A stretch of DNA of 64,000 nucleotides from assembly GCF_039548895.1 (NCBI RefSeq), contig NZ_JBCLVG010000002.1. One strand, written 5' to 3'. Below the pieces are notes generated by a model. That model did not search any database. It worked only from the letters and a program-made list of their open reading frames with translations, and was not told where the DNA came from. The DNA is from Orlajensenia stereocauli (GTDB taxonomy: Bacteria > Actinomycetota > Actinomycetes > Actinomycetales > Microbacteriaceae). Position numbers and translations under genes: made by a program. This document shows positions 63,905 through 64,000 of this stretch, one piece after another (positions within the stretch are counted from its first letter, which is position 1; the number at the start of each line of letters is the position of its first letter).

Positions 63905-64000
63905 CAGTCTCGGATGGACCCGAACCACGCGCTTCACGCCAGTCGCCGCGCCACGGTCGACTGCTTCGCTCGCACGCCGGGCTGACAGTCCTGAAGACCG
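63901..64000 (+). CDS. unidentified CDS, 5' end only
   Basis: ATG at 63901 overlaps the CDF stop (ATGA) and has GAGGAGGGG upstream, so a coupled gene begins here. About 33 residues are visible (MTVSDGPEPRASRQSP and on); they form a basic, disordered leader, not enough to name the product. Confidence 0.65.
   Translation, partial: MTVSDGPEPRASRQSPRHGRLLRSHAGLTVLKT

Overview
The window is a contiguous piece of a high-GC actinobacterial chromosome. Gene content, the many starts that lie 6-8 nt behind a TANNNT-type -10 box (leaderless transcripts), actinobacterial families (DUF7882-type proteins, SigE-family ECF sigma factor, CGNR zinc-finger protein, FBP zinc-finger protein) and the very frequent GGATGCC/GGCATCC word fit a member of the Microbacteriaceae. 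I see no phage genes, transposases, CRISPR array or rRNA; it reads as ordinary chromosome with several accessory metabolic islands.

Layout. 1-9330: a minus-strand operon with a cytoplasmic GH3 beta-glycosidase followed by a complete oligopeptide-class ABC importer (lipoprotein, two permeases, two ATPases), faced by a divergent TetR gene with a 22-bp operator between them; this looks like uptake and cleavage of a beta-linked oligosaccharide. 9402-14646: a lipocalin-like protein, a class II glutamine amidotransferase, an ECF sigma factor with a membrane partner carrying a duplicated external domain, dCTP deaminase, tRNA-Gly(CCC) and a DUF389 membrane protein. 14665-24207: phenylacetate catabolism in two minus-strand operons (paaABCDE-paaG and paaF-paaH-paaZ) with paaI and a TetR repressor on the plus strand; three copies of one palindromic operator sit at the three promoters. 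paaK (CoA ligase) and paaJ (thiolase) are not here. 24408-28428: an Lrp/AsnC regulator divergent from a branched-chain 2-oxoacid dehydrogenase operon (E1 alpha, E1 beta, E2) without E3.

28528-45000 is a mosaic of short transcription units: CPBP protease, methyltransferase, MMPL exporter with its TetR, ThuA-like protein, FBP zinc-finger protein, EamA transporter, CGNR regulator, a SDR with an unusual N-terminal module and its divergent TetR, LLM flavin oxidoreductase, helix-hairpin-helix protein, PPOX protein, HSL-type esterase, DUF1801 protein, coiled-coil protein and aldo/keto reductase. 45167-54063 holds a two-enzyme fusion (luciferase-like monooxygenase plus covalent-FAD oxidase), MarR regulator, voltage-gated-type K+ channel, two small acidic proteins, GlgX, a membrane Ser/Thr kinase, a possible small RNA with an orphan strong terminator, a DUF7882 protein and Dps.

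54176-58488 is the most unusual operon: acyl-CoA dehydrogenase-like protein, a PIG-L deacetylase fused to a NodS-like methyltransferase, a family 2 glycosyltransferase and a SDR, all translationally coupled, which suggests a sugar- or lipid-tailoring pathway of unknown product. 58627-64000 carries a second DUF7882 paralogue, a zinc-ribbon coiled-coil protein, AI-2E-type and GAP-family membrane proteins, an EamA exporter, a cation diffusion facilitator and the start of one more gene. A family of about 36-40-bp intergenic inverted repeats marks five convergent gene junctions and one divergent one.
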